The notes under the pieces were generated by a model. The model saw nothing but the letters and a program-made list of their open reading frames with translations. It did no database searches and was not told the origin of the DNA. Of a stretch of 64,000 nucleotides of DNA, positions 12,590-22,586 are shown one piece after another. Location of the stretch: contig CM057067.1 in the NCBI GenBank assembly GCA_029945375.1, positions 310,001 through 374,000 on the forward strand, written 5' to 3'. The DNA is from Agaricus subrufescens. Lineage: Eukaryota; Basidiomycota; Agaricomycetes; Agaricales; Agaricaceae. Numbering within the stretch: position 1 is the stretch's first letter; the number at the start of each line of letters is the position of its first letter. The position numbers and the translations under genes were made by a program.

Positions 12590-14998
12590 TCACTTGCCTG
12601 TGTATTGATTGTATACCCCACATAAGACCTCCAGCTCTTCAGACATAAGGTCACCATCTATATATCCATGACCAAACTTATCTGTTGCAATGAACATCTC
12701 AGAGGGCTTCGCATACAAACCTGAGGGGCCACTGAGAGCCTCGCCAACTCCAATCGAGATAGATGCAATTCGTCCAATATATCCACCTCTGAGCAGAGCT
12801 GCGTGAGACCTAGGATGTGTAAAGAAGCGGTTGCGTTGATCCTCATAGGCAGCAAAGTCTGCCGCAGTGAACATATGGCCTGACAGATGCACGGGAATAA
12901 AAGCTGGTAAAGGTGGTGCCGTCACTGCTACTAATGTTTCCCGCAGTTGGACAGTGCAGAACAATATACCGTTTCTGATAAGGTCGATTGCAATCTCCTC
13001 TTCACTCAGCTTGTCGGGTAAACGACATATGTAAAATAGGATCATGGGTGATGCCACAGCGATTGACCAAGGCACAGTGGCTTTCTCCTCGAGATCAATC
13101 ATATAGAAGATCTGCTCTGCTCGCTTCAAGAGACGAACACAGCTTAGACGCCCACCAAAGTACAAGGTGTCGCGATTGTTGGGGGCGACGTCCCACAAAT
13201 CTTCCCTGGGAGGACTATGTTGCTGGCCCATAAGAGACATCACGAATGCCACGCAGAGCCGACCAAGATCAGATGCAAAAAATGGATCATTTGAGAAGAA
13301 GCGATTCTCGCCTAGGAATTTGAGCAGCCATTGAGCCTGAAACTGCTGCTCTTTCGTAGGTGCAGAGCCTCCTGTGTTAGGCATCGGAGTAGGAGGCACA
13401 AATCCGTGATACGATCTAAGAAGGCCTACGATGATATGGGCGATATCGTCGACCGGAACTTGCGGCGAAGAATCAGGAGGCGCGGCAGGAGCAGGGGCAG
13501 GGGAGTGAGGGGTGAACAAAATGGGAGATGGCGAGCCTGGACACTGATTTGCAGGATCAGGATGCTCTTCAGGAGTAGCATCTTGGGATCCGGACGGAAG
13601 TTCGATGACGCCGTCATTCTCGATTGACTGTCCCCACAATGAACAACAGTCCCATTCATTCAAATAGGCATCGAATCGTTTTTGAGCCCCACTATAATCT
13701 GTGAGCGTGTCTTCATTGTTGCTCTTGAGAACCAGCGATCGAACAAATTCATCATCATTGTTCCAATCCCAAACGTAGACACGAGCCTTCCTGATGCTAG
13801 GATTTTGAGCTCGTGAGAGCCGTGCTTGCTTCTCTCTGGCACTCTCTTTCTTCTCCATCTTCTTATGGAGTTGACGACGCTTTTCGAAATGTGGGGCCCA
13901 GAAAGATTTGGCCGAGGGTCTTGATGCACGAGAGCGGGGCGGCGAAGTAGTGGAGGAGCGGTGGGTAGGCTGAGGAGTGGTGGTGTGGTAGGGGGTGGCT
14001 GGCACAGGAAAGTCTGGTTGCAAGAAGTCGTTGTCGAAGAAGGACGCGCTCTCATTAAAGGAAGAGTCTGTCTCAGTGTAGGAATAATGCGCTGGAGGGT
14101 GAGGTATTATGCTTCTGTCGATCCAAGTGACTATGGTTTGTAGTTCTTCGGATCGAGGCGCCATCAACCCATACTTCGCGATCTTGTTGGCACAGCTGAT
14201 CTCCACATTTGTCCAACGGTACCACACTGGAACTCCCTGTTCCATAAACCAGGCTGCAGGGGGCTGAGACGGGCGACGATTTGGATTATGCAGCCACAGA
14301 CCCACGCGATCGACTTCCCAGTTACGATTGAGGAGGGGAGTCAAGCAAACGCTGTCTACGGCGGCGTGCATCGAGTGGACAACGATCACCTTTTTGAGCC
14401 AGGACGGAGGTACCAGGCCCTCGATGAAGTCGTCGGGTTCGCGTATCTTCCTGGTCATCCAGAAGAGGAGACCAAGAAGCATAGCAAACCAGTCCCGGCC
14501 ACACTGGATGTTATGCCTGGCTGCATCAGCGGTAGAATGTGTTCGATCATATCCTAGATCTGAGGGGGGGAAGGGTTTAATAAAATTGAGTTGGAAATGC
14601 TCGGCGAGAATATTGATGAGTTCGCTGAGCAGTTTTTCCGCCTGTGTCCATCGCTGACAGACGGGGCCATACAAAACATACTCGTGGTTGCTGAGCTTCG
14701 TCGGCTGCCACGGTATGTGACTTAGTGCGTCAAACCATGCGCCGCTATACATCACAGGCCTACGAGGTACAAACCCCAGCCATTCTGAAGACTCATCCCA
14801 CCAGCGAGGTTCTTCGAAGTCACGAACCTGGGATGTTGCAGGCTTGAAGATTAAAGGATCGTCGAGGGGTAGAGGGCGCGGAGGAGATCGGGTGCAGTTG
14901 GGAGAGTAATAAATGGTGCCATCAATCATCCAGCATTTGCCAGGCGGTCGTTCGGCGTATGCTTGCCCTTGACGCGTTTGCGTATAGTAGCTAGCCAT
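12590..14998 (-). CDS. Plavaka cargo gene 1: about 800-aa agaricomycete family, function unknown
   Basis: Single-exon frame. I chose ATG 14998 (MASYYTQTRQ); the frame stays open to an earlier ATG at 15058 (822 aa), but that stretch looks like promoter sequence. The N-terminal half is Trp/Pro-rich and globular. The middle (about residues 350-400) is Ser/Thr/Pro-rich. A basic, helical stretch follows with EKKESAREKQARLSRAQNP, then a FDAYLNEWDCC block. The C-terminal part holds SHAALLRGGYIGRIA. From memory, basidiomycete proteins of unknown function carry near-identical blocks (R-x-SRLxR, NEWDCC, AALxRGGY) in large lineage-specific expansions. No enzymatic motif, signal peptide or membrane segment is evident. 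It is transcribed away from the DUF6698 gene and shares an upstream motif with it. Confidence 0.85.
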   Translation of the reverse strand: MASYYTQTRQGQAYAERPPGKCWMIDGTIYYSPNCTRSPPRPLPLDDPLIFKPATSQVRDFEEPRWWDESSEWLGFVPRRPVMYSGAWFDALSHIPWQPTKLSNHEYVLYGPVCQRWTQAEKLLSELINILAEHFQLNFIKPFPPSDLGYDRTHSTADAARHNIQCGRDWFAMLLGLLFWMTRKIREPDDFIEGLVPPSWLKKVIVVHSMHAAVDSVCLTPLLNRNWEVDRVGLWLHNPNRRPSQPPAAWFMEQGVPVWYRWTNVEISCANKIAKYGLMAPRSEELQTIVTWIDRSIIPHPPAHYSYTETDSSFNESASFFDNDFLQPDFPVPATPYHTTTPQPTHRSSTTSPPRSRASRPSAKSFWAPHFEKRRQLHKKMEKKESAREKQARLSRAQNPSIRKARVYVWDWNNDDEFVRSLVLKSNNEDTLTDYSGAQKRFDAYLNEWDCCSLWGQSIENDGVIELPSGSQDATPEEHPDPANQCPGSPSPILFTPHSPAPAPAAPPDSSPQVPVDDIAHIIVGLLRSYHGFVPPTPMPNTGGSAPTKEQQFQAQWLLKFLGENRFFSNDPFFASDLGRLCVAFVMSLMGQQHSPPREDLWDVAPNNRDTLYFGGRLSCVRLLKRAEQIFYMIDLEEKATVPWSIAVASPMILFYICRLPDKLSEEEIAIDLIRNGILFCTVQLRETLVAVTAPPLPAFIPVHLSGHMFTAADFAAYEDQRNRFFTHPRSHAALLRGGYIGRIASISIGVGEALSGPSGLYAKPSEMFIATDKFGHGYIDGDLMSEELEVLCGVYNQYTGK

Positions 14999-15105
14999 AG
15001 GGAGTGCAAATAGGATTCGGATTGTAGATATAAAGCCGCACGGGTCTACCCAGAGCAACTAATATAGGAGAGAAGAGAGACGGATGTGGAAGATAACACC
15101 CCCCC

Positions 15106-15118
15106 CAGGACTACCCAG
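15106..15118. promoter_or_regulatory. CAGGACTACCCAG motif upstream of cargo gene 1
   Basis: This differs from the motif found twice before the transposase by one base in its core (AGGACTACCCAG for GGGACTACCCAG). It lies about 110 bases upstream of the chosen ATG. Confidence 0.5.
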
Positions 15119-15312
15119 AGGAGATGCGGTGTATGTGGATGGATGGTGAGAAAATAAAGGCAACTAGAGACGAGAGAGGCTATCAGAAAGGTGGATGCAA
15201 AAGATTTGAAGCCGTACTCACTGTTTTTTGAGCCCAGAAATGCCTGCTATCACTTACGCTGGCGGTGGTGGTGGTGGTGTTGGGATGAGGCGAAGACGCG
15301 AGTGGCCATCAA

Positions 15313-15475
15313 CGATCAGTGATCAGTGATCAGATCGTTGATGGCCGATGTGATCACTGATCATGATCATTGTGCATGATCATGAAGGTGCGTGATCATG
15401 AAGGTGCGTGATCACGCGTGACAAAATGCGTGATCATCACTCAGCGATCATTGATCAATGATCAGTGATCACTGA
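15313..15475. promoter_or_regulatory. GATC-dense palindromic array in the divergent promoter region
   Basis: About 15 GATC sites fall in 163 bases, most of them as TGATCA, GTGATCAC or CATGATCATG palindromes. They include short direct repeats (GTGCGTGATCATGAAG) and an inverted pair CAACGATCA...GATCGTTG. The array lies between the divergent cargo genes and is flanked on both sides by GGGACTACCC motifs. Such density is far above chance. Whether it binds a protein, forms structure or is a methylation target is not shown by the sequence. Confidence 0.6.
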
Positions 15476-15551
15476 TTGGTCATCCCTCTTGTTTCCTACC
15501 ACTACCGTCGCCCACCACCGCTATGGCCCGAGACTGGACGTTTGTGCGATC

Positions 15552-15674
15552 TTGGGTAGTCCCGGATCGTATAATCCTCCACTATTCCACCTCCTTACGA
15601 TGACATAGGGTAGTCCCGTGTCGTATATTCCTCTACGATTCCACCTCCTTACGATGACCTAGGGTATTCCCGGG
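15552..15674. promoter_or_regulatory. 54-bp tandem repeat carrying GGGTAGTCCCGG, upstream of DUF6698
   Basis: Three repeats start at 15554, 15608 and 15662 (the third is partial). Each begins with GGGTAGTCCC or GGGTATTCCC, followed by a TCGTATA-TCCTC block, an ATTCCACCTCCTTACGATGA block and a linker. The leading motif is the reverse complement of the one upstream of the transposase and cargo gene 1. Confidence 0.65.
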
Positions 15675-15998
15675 TCGTCATTAACACTCTGATTCCTCGC
15701 GCCCCCTGCCCCACTCTCTATCCATGGCCTCTGCGGTCGCTACTATGTAGCATCACCACATTCAACGAGGATATTTGGCTCCTCTAGACGGCGCAAACCC
15801 TCACCTTTCACGCCTCCGAGTTCCCGGAGCCGGCTTCGATCCCCTGATTGACAGGTCAGACGTGACCCGACATCAGAAGCCCGCCATCTATCCATATCCA
15901 GCAGCCTCGTCGTCTGGCATATTTAAGAGAGATTCAAGTTCTTTTCCTCTCTCCCCTGAACCACCATCTTATCGCCTTGCCTGTGCGCGCGTAACGTC

Positions 15999-18125
15999 AT
16001 GCCTGCTCATTCTCAACATGCAGACCAGCCTTTGTACGAAGTTGACGACGTGAAATACCTCGCGGACAGTCTCAGGAGCAATGACAATCCCGCACCAGCG
16101 TAAGTCACAAATTTCTGCGCATATATGGCCTTTATTTAATTATACTAGTACCTTGGAGCAAGACTACCTGAAATTCGCTTGATGGGGAGCACGCAGCATC
16201 TGTCCCGACATCAATTGGACCCTTGTCTTCTCGATTGGCGTGCGCGAGATTAGCGGCATCGCGCCGCGCGATACTAGGTGAGATATCATGTAATATATGC
16301 GCATATATTAACCCATGTTGCCAGGGGAAATGAGCAGAATGCCGCTATAGCTAAGAAGGCTTGGGATCGACTCGTACAGAGGGTGCCTCGCACAAAAAAT
16401 ATCGCACGAGTTCTGCTTGAAGACCCCAAGCTCTTATTGGCCCTTGGTAAAAGGGTGAGTAGTCAAAACATAGTATATGCGTCTATGTAACAAGTTACTA
16501 GATGAATCGGGCTGCCAAATGTGCGCAGAGCGATGATATTCGGGGCCTCAGGAACGTCGGGCTTCGTTACATTGCTAGACAGATGCCCAACCGTAAAATA
16601 GAACTGCCAATCGAGATCGGGAGCGATAAGCAGGTCGAAAGAGGGTGGAACCATCCTCAGATCACTGAGCTACTCCTTCCAATGTGCTATCAAAAGGATT
16701 ATGTTGCTGATCCTGAAGGGTAAATATGCATATATGCGCTCTTAATACATTGGCACTGATAATATTTTATAGAACTATAGCACGGATAAAGAGCGGGGAG
16801 CTGAAGATCAAAGCCAATACATACCCCTCGTTCCTGTATCATCGGGACCATTGGGACTCGTATGACAAGGAGGACGTGCGCAAGGGATTGTTCAACAATT
16901 CCTTATCCCTGCTGGTAAGATCCTCTCTTATGATTAAATTCCGCTACATTTATATTTTATGTAGGTTTATAAACATCTATTCACATCACCTTCTTCGGCG
17001 GAATCTGAGGAATACACAGAAACGCACACCCGAAAAAGTCAAGCCAAGCTCAATCATCTGACCAAGGTGACTCCTGAGACGTGGGCATACGCCGTCCTTC
17101 ATGTATGTTTTTATTTTATTTGGTCATATGTCCGCCTGATATGTTTCATAGACCCATTATATGCTGTGGGGAAGTAACAACTGGCATGACAAAACTGGAT
17201 TTTTCAAGCGCGAGAAGTTTTTCGATAACTTGGTAGACATGTTCTCAGGGCACAATCGCTGGATTCACTCTACATTGACCCACTTATCTGCGTATATTTT
17301 TTTTCTCTGGTGTCAATGATACTTGGTTGATTATGTTATTTTTTCAGGCGGGTATTTGGCCCTCCTTGGCAGATTGGTGGCGAATGGGATACAGAGTCTG
17401 ATGATGATAACAATGACTTTAATCTTTTCGCTGCGCAATGTGAGCAAGATGAGTCAGTTGAAGAAAATGGTGAGGAAGCGCATAATGAGCAAGATCGTGA
17501 GGTTGTAAGTGTTGGTGAGAATGAGACGACCGCTTTTGGTGGAAACGAAGAGATGTTCGAGAAAACTGAACAAGAGAGGTATATTTCTTACAATTTTTTT
17601 TTGGTGGTACTGAAATTATTGCATAGAGAATTGTCACCTTATGGAGAGGATAGAATCCGGGCACGCAGTGCATTGTTCGTGTTTCTGCTCATTCTGAACA
17701 TTGACATATTACTAATCCTTTGATAGATTCCTATTTTCTCGGGAGAATTCGCCGGTGGCCAGTAAGGGCGCAGAAAATAACAAGGCATCAGAATCGTGTG
17801 AAGAACAGGACCTGTTAAGTGAGGCCTACCCTACAAAGCGTGGCAAGAGTACACAGGTTCATAAACGAGTTGCAGCACCACCAAACCCAGATGAAGGTCC
17901 CTCGAGCGAAGTGCAGTGTGCAAAACGTCAAAGGAGCATGCGAGGAATTGAAAAGAAGGAATATTTGTTGAAAAATATTCAAAAGGAGAAGGAGGGGCAT
18001 TTTTCACAGCGCGGTGAGTGTGTTCTACATGAGAATTGTCGATGCTGATAGATTTTCAAGTTATGCCACCGTCATCGACGCATAAAAACAAGAAGAATAA
18101 GGGACTGCATGCTAAAGCGACTTAG
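15999..18125 (+). CDS. Plavaka cargo gene 2: DUF6698 protein, 10 exons
   Basis: Exons: 15999-16099, 16197-16277, 16325-16454, 16502-16719, 16773-16914, 16965-17102, 17152-17291, 17348-17578, 17727-18013, 18061-18125. All junctions are GT-AG, the sum is 1533 nt (510 aa), and no stop interrupts it. The DUF6698 signature is at residues 225-236 (VYKHLFTSPSSA). It is followed by VTPETWAYAVL and a Trp-containing segment ending the domain near residue 330. The C-terminal third is Asp/Glu-rich then Lys/Arg-rich and looks disordered, ending KKNKGLHAKAT. DUF6698 is a large uncharacterised basidiomycete family; I know of no assigned function. Its place inside the element, with a promoter motif shared with the transposase, argues it is carried as cargo. 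Confidence 0.88.
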
Positions 18126-18339
18126 TTACAAAATTGCTTCATTTGTAGAATTTTTTCTTGGGCGCCTTGTTCTTGGTATCAAGTTTCTTGGTCCTCTTGC
18201 TAATGTTTTTTTTTGGTAGTGTACAAAAATTTCTTGGTCGTCTGGTAATTCTAGACTGTCTGTGTAGTGCATGATAAGGAATGTGACAATGATTGGAAGT
18301 ATAGTATACATCTGATAGTATTGTAACTTGTTACAATTG

Positions 18340-18660
18340 ATGGTACAGATGGTATACTATTTAGTTGATTGTAACGATGGTCTACTATTAAGTTGATTGT
18401 AACGATGGTATACTATTAAGTTGATTGTGAATATGGTATACATCACCTTTGAGGGTAAGCCTGGGATACGTTACCTTTGATTGTAAGAAAGGTATATGTT
18501 ACCTTTGATTGTAAGCAAGGTATACGTTGCCTTTGATTGTAAGCAAGGTATATGTTGCCTTTGATTGTAAGCAAGGTATACGTTGCCTTTGATTGTAAGC
18601 AAGGTATATGTTGCCTTTGATTGTAAGCAAGGTATGGCCTAGCTCTGACGGTAAGGAAAG
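18340..18660. repeat. Right subterminal tandem repeats of the Plavaka element
   Basis: A first block (18345-18435) repeats TTGATTGTAACGATGGTATAC. A second (about 18470-18640) has at least five copies of a 28-bp unit, CTTTGATTGTAAGCAAGGTA plus eight bases, alternating TATACGTTGC and TATATGTTGC. The reverse complement resembles the CTTACA-rich units at the left end. This is non-coding. Confidence 0.75.
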
Positions 18661-18844
18661 TATGCTTTACAAGTGCTTGTGATGAATGTAGACATCGCCA
18701 TATATTTTGAATATTATATACAAGTAGGGCAAAAATTCCATAAACAACTTGAGGATTTGTTGTGATTGTGGTAAATATGGTGCATTGGAGGGATTACCCT
18801 CGGATTTTTGAGGATTACCTCTTCTGAGCTGGTTCACTGATGTA

Positions 18845-19093
18845 TATTGAACGCGGGCCTTTTTATCATGATGGAGTCGGTGGTTGTAACTATGTTGTCG
18901 ATGAAGAGAGGAAGCCGTATCCCGGGGTGAAAGAGGCGAGATTGAAGGAACAATTGAAGGAGTTGTTTGGTATGTTGTGGCCTGTACTTATCTTTCATCG
19001 CCTTGCTGATGCGAATCTCTTCCAGGAATTGAAGCTATTGGCTACAAGAGCCAATACTGTGACCTGTTCTACTCGTGGCTAGTTCGTTATTGA
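18845..19093 (+). pseudogene. Small multicopy protein, copy 2, 3' part (split by transposon)
   Basis: This continues the gene that breaks at 7091. Exon 1 resumes here and runs to 18969. A 56-nt intron (18970-19025, GTATGT...CCAG) follows, and exon 2 is 19026-19093, ending CGT TAT TGA. Conserved residues include the RPF-HDGV-GC block, PGVKEA-LKEQLKELFG and GYKSQYCDLFYSWLVRY. Apart from the insertion this half has no defect. Confidence 0.85.
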
Positions 19094-19479
19094 TACAATA
19101 TACCTCGCTAGTTTGTTTCGTTTCGGCTGATACAGTGTACCTACCATCTCGGTTGTAGACACAAAGGTCAAAGTGTGGAGGGCAAAATAGCAATTATAGC
19201 AGCATGTCTTCGTTGGAGAAGCGCTGAGCGCAAGCAGGCTTTGAAACTCGGTATGGGTGCAGCTGCCGGTCAGTATCGGAAGCACAAGGACCACATACTT
19301 CCAGGACAACCTGACCAATTCTTGAACTATCGTGGCAGAGTGCTGTTTGTTACACCCTTTAATAGCGCTCAATGCCAATTTCGGACCAATACATTTGTTA
19401 TCAAAGCCTCAGGTTCTTATCCCACAGTGAGGACAGCGGATCTTTAACGTCACCATTTAACACTGACCATCTGCCTCAC
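19094..19479. other. Spacer upstream of the NACHT gene
   Basis: The first part resembles sequence downstream of small-family copy 1 (for example TGTACCTACCATCT and AGAAGCGCTGAG). The rest should contain the NACHT promoter. No supported gene. Confidence 0.5.
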
Positions 19480-21717
19480 ATGCAAGCCTTTCCTAATGCA
19501 CACAATTTTGCGTTAAACAATGCCACGTTTGCCAATCAGAACATTTACTACCAATCAAGCAGGAATGGTGAGTAGGAACATTAGCCTCAAAAGCAAACTG
19601 ACCGTTCCGTTCTATCAAAGGTATTGACATTTTGCGAGAGGCATCCACTCCAGAGGCTGCTTTTGATTCTGACTCTCGCCGATATGTGCTCTCATGTTTT
19701 CCTGGAACTCGAACACAGCACATCGAAGACATCGTCAAGTGGGGCACTGCTGGATCAAGTTGTCCAATATATCGGATGACTGGACCAGCAGGGGTTGGAA
19801 AAACCGCCATCGCACAAACGTGTGCAGAAAAGCTTGGTGATGTGTACCAACTGGGAGCGTCGTTCTTCTTCAAGGCAAATGTATGCGATGACTACACTCG
19901 CTTTTTCACCTCTATATCGCACCAGCTCTCGTCAAAGTCTGTTGATTACTATGAACTTCTCGACCAGAAACTGAAACATGATCCTGGTCTTGTTCACAAA
20001 CAATTGAGGTCACAATTCAAGTGACTGATTGTCGAGCCGTTACGGGAGATGGAACGAAGAGGGAGGTCATTTGGCAGGGAAGTTATCCTTATCGACGGTC
20101 TGGATGAATGCAAAGACAAAGATGCTCAGAGGGGAATCATCGAGATCATCATAGATTCAGCCGCTGCTCGAACCACTCCGTTCTACTGGGCCTTCTTCAG
20201 CCGTCCCGAGCCTCAGATACAGGCCGCATTTGCGGATCGTAGAGTAGTGTCCCTCTGTATCTCTACCTTCCTCCCGATCTCTCGTAGTATTGATCAGGAG
20301 ATAGAGCTTTACCTGCGAGATGGCCTCCAAAATATCCTCCATCGCCGCAGTATCGCTACATCTGTTCCTTGGCCTACAGAGCAAGATATACACGCGCTTG
20401 TATCTGCAGCTCAAGGGCTGTACATTTATACAGCAACAGTTCTTCGCTTTGTCGGACGGACAGACACACAATATGATCCACAAGAGCTGCTACGCATGGT
20501 CATCAGAGGATCTGCACCAGGTGGCTCAATAAGGTCGCCATTCGAGGAGTTGGATGCCTTTTACACTCTCATCTTGCAGCGTGTACCGAACGAACTCCAC
20601 TCTTCCACCCAACTTCTTCTCTCTTACATAGGCTCGGTGCCTGCCAGTGGATTTACCCCAATACATCTCTTATGCAATATGTTTCGGTTCTCCGAAATCA
20701 AACTGAAGATGTTATATGGTGAACTGGTCGGCATTTACGACGCCCTTTCTCCGTTAAACTCGTGGACAATATCATGCTACAACCCTTACCTTGCTGATTA
20801 CATCTCTTTATGGAGATCAGAGCCGCCCAATCGAGAATTTGTGCTGCTACCCTGTCATAAATCTTTTGTCGACTTTATCACTGACCCCACTCGATCTGGC
20901 CCCTTCTGTGTTAACACACCCGCGGTACGCAACATGTCATTCCGTCATATTTTACAAATTCAAGTCGACTACTCGGGGACATATTCTTTCAATAGTGACT
21001 GTATGTGACGTGAATCTCGCCAACAGATTGACTACTCACTGCCGTGTACAGCATGTGGATTAACCTTTACTGGATCAGATGTAAACACAGACAATGTTTA
21101 TATCTGGCCATACTATTCAGAAAAATTGAGAGCAATATGCACAGCTCAGGTGTTCCAACTATCAACAGCACTTTTGCTCCACAAGTTCTTCCCCTACGAT
21201 GACATAGACTCAGCACTCCTTCGCGGTCTCGGAGACTTGGATCATCGTACAGCTTTACAGGTTTTCTTATTGTTCTACGGAGAGCGGATTTACCACGGCA
21301 TGCTTAGCTTCAATTTTCCCTGTTCCGCAAGGACTCTCCGTGGGACAGTCTTATGTTCGACATGTCATCGGAACATGTCCGCTTTTGATGTCGAAAAGTT
21401 TCGAATAGTGAGTTCGGTTTGTATTACATTTGTACCGTACTTGATACGTTGTTTTATAGGGTCTCTCGAGACTCGAAGCTGCTAAAGTTATCCAGCGATA
21501 TCAACCAGACTCAACGTCGTTAGAGTTGCCTCTCTTTCGTTGTGATTCTGATGACAATCTTTTATCCGGGTTATACATCAAAGGTCGTGATCGGATGAGC
21601 ACATTTTGGTATTGGACTATAGATTTCGAAATAGGGTATTTTCGAAGCTTTGAGACAGCGGATTTAGTGGAGGGGGAAAAGATATTCCGAGAAGAGAAAT
21701 TTGAGCTATGGGGCTAG
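19480..21717 (+). pseudogene. NACHT-domain STAND NTPase, one internal TGA
   Basis: Exons: 19480-19567, 19621-21000, 21052-21407, 21460-21717; the joined frame is about 693 aa. After a short N-terminal segment (FALNNATFANQNIYY, typical of agaricomycete NACHT proteins) comes a Walker A motif GPAGVGKTAIAQT, a Walker B motif VILIDGLDEC and the FFSRPEPQIQAAF segment. No ankyrin, WD or TPR repeats follow, so it is a short, repeat-less NACHT protein. Such NTPases act as signalling switches in fungal non-self recognition and programmed death (family knowledge). The frame is interrupted once, by TGA at 20022-20024, just before Walker B. A 57-nt GT-AG segment (20021-20077) could splice it out in frame but would remove a stretch that looks conserved, so I call a likely recent pseudogene. 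Confidence 0.8.
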
Positions 21718-21749
21718 GAACGTTGAAGATGATAATGGAAAAATCAACC

Positions 21750-22262
21750 ACTAATTGTACACCTCGATGATAACCTACCAGAAGGAGATATTTAGAACTA
21801 GACTTCTTAGTGCGAGTTTTGTAACTTGGTGAGCAGTCATAAGGACCCTGGGGATTCCTTGTCTCAACAATAGATACTATGTCTGACACCCTCCTTGACA
21901 TCAATCCTCGTTTCAATAGCAAGAAGGGAGAACCTAGTAACCGCTCATGTATTGTTGGTGGCCTCTTCATTGAGGTTAAAGAGGGCGTGTGGTAGTGGGA
22001 GAAAATGAGCGGCTCGAAACTCGCGGAAGATCACTCTGAGGATCTAAGTGTCATGTTGTCTCTCTGACGCAGGCTTGAGGGACAAGATATAACTGATGCC
22101 CGTCGCGTCTGTGTCATCGATCCTTGCATTCAACGTTGTGGCGGTATTCCAGACATGGATGACTTACACCCATATTTTTACGATAAGGGCATCTGCTAAA
22201 TTTGTAAATGAGGACCTTCACATACCTCGTAATTGTAGGCCTTGGAAGTTTATCCTGTTCCG
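21750..22262 (+). pseudogene. Small multicopy protein, copy 4, broken
   Basis: ATG at 21879 is followed by 38 family codons, then TAG (21993-21995, where other copies have tryptophan), a further TGA, and loss of everything after the CIDPC-like region near 22140. Upstream, 21755-21878 matches the promoter-proximal region of copy 2. Downstream, about 22150-22262 matches 30090-30192 beyond copy 5, so the duplicated unit is larger than the gene. Confidence 0.8.
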
Positions 22263-22586
22263 GCGTAAAGGGCTTACAGGCCCTATTCTTGCCGGTTGTG
22301 TTACGGTACCGAATCAGGAACTGTAGCCTCTCCGGAGAATCCTTTGGGTGCTCTGGTATCACTGAGGGCGACGCAGCCTTCAATCCTTTGCATCAGCGCA
22401 GCTCCAAGCCTGTATAGAGGGCGTGGTTTCGAGGTCGTAATAGCTACTTTTGGTCGGCTAATGAGATTGAGGTCAATATGTGCAGCACGTCAAGCGTGTG
22501 AACTTTCCTGTCGAATTGCCCTCAAGCCCGCCACCACCTCCGTCGCCAGTCCAAGTTCCTGGCAGTCCTCTCCGCCTCCGCCAACG
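22263..22586. other. Promoter interval of the coiled-coil gene
   Basis: No supported gene. Pyrimidine- and CCGCC-rich sequence rises just before the ATG at 22587, as is common in basidiomycete promoters. Confidence 0.45.

Larger units (their letters stand above)
7092..18842. mobile_element. Plavaka DNA transposon with two cargo genes
   Basis: This is an 11,751-bp element inserted in a small-family gene. Ends are inverted: CATCAGCAAACCGGCTCA at the left and CATCAGTGAACCAGCTCA (reverse complement) at the right, 15 of 18 identical. Joining the flanks across a duplicated TA (7090-7091, 18843-18844) gives exactly the uninterrupted sequence of the copies at 5512 and 29462. Tandem subterminal repeats lie inside both ends. 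Content: Plavaka-type transposase (minus), a gene of about 800 aa (minus) and a DUF6698 gene (plus), all with unbroken frames. A TA duplication with subterminal repeats fits the CMC group (CACTA, Mirage, Chapaev) to which Plavaka is usually assigned; that assignment is from family knowledge. Confidence 0.92.

Noticed and set aside
12590..18125. A TET/JBP-type DNA oxygenase as transposon cargo
   Set aside because: KDZ elements of basidiomycetes often carry TET/JBP genes, so I looked, but neither cargo gene shows the HxD...H iron-binding pattern in a fitting context.
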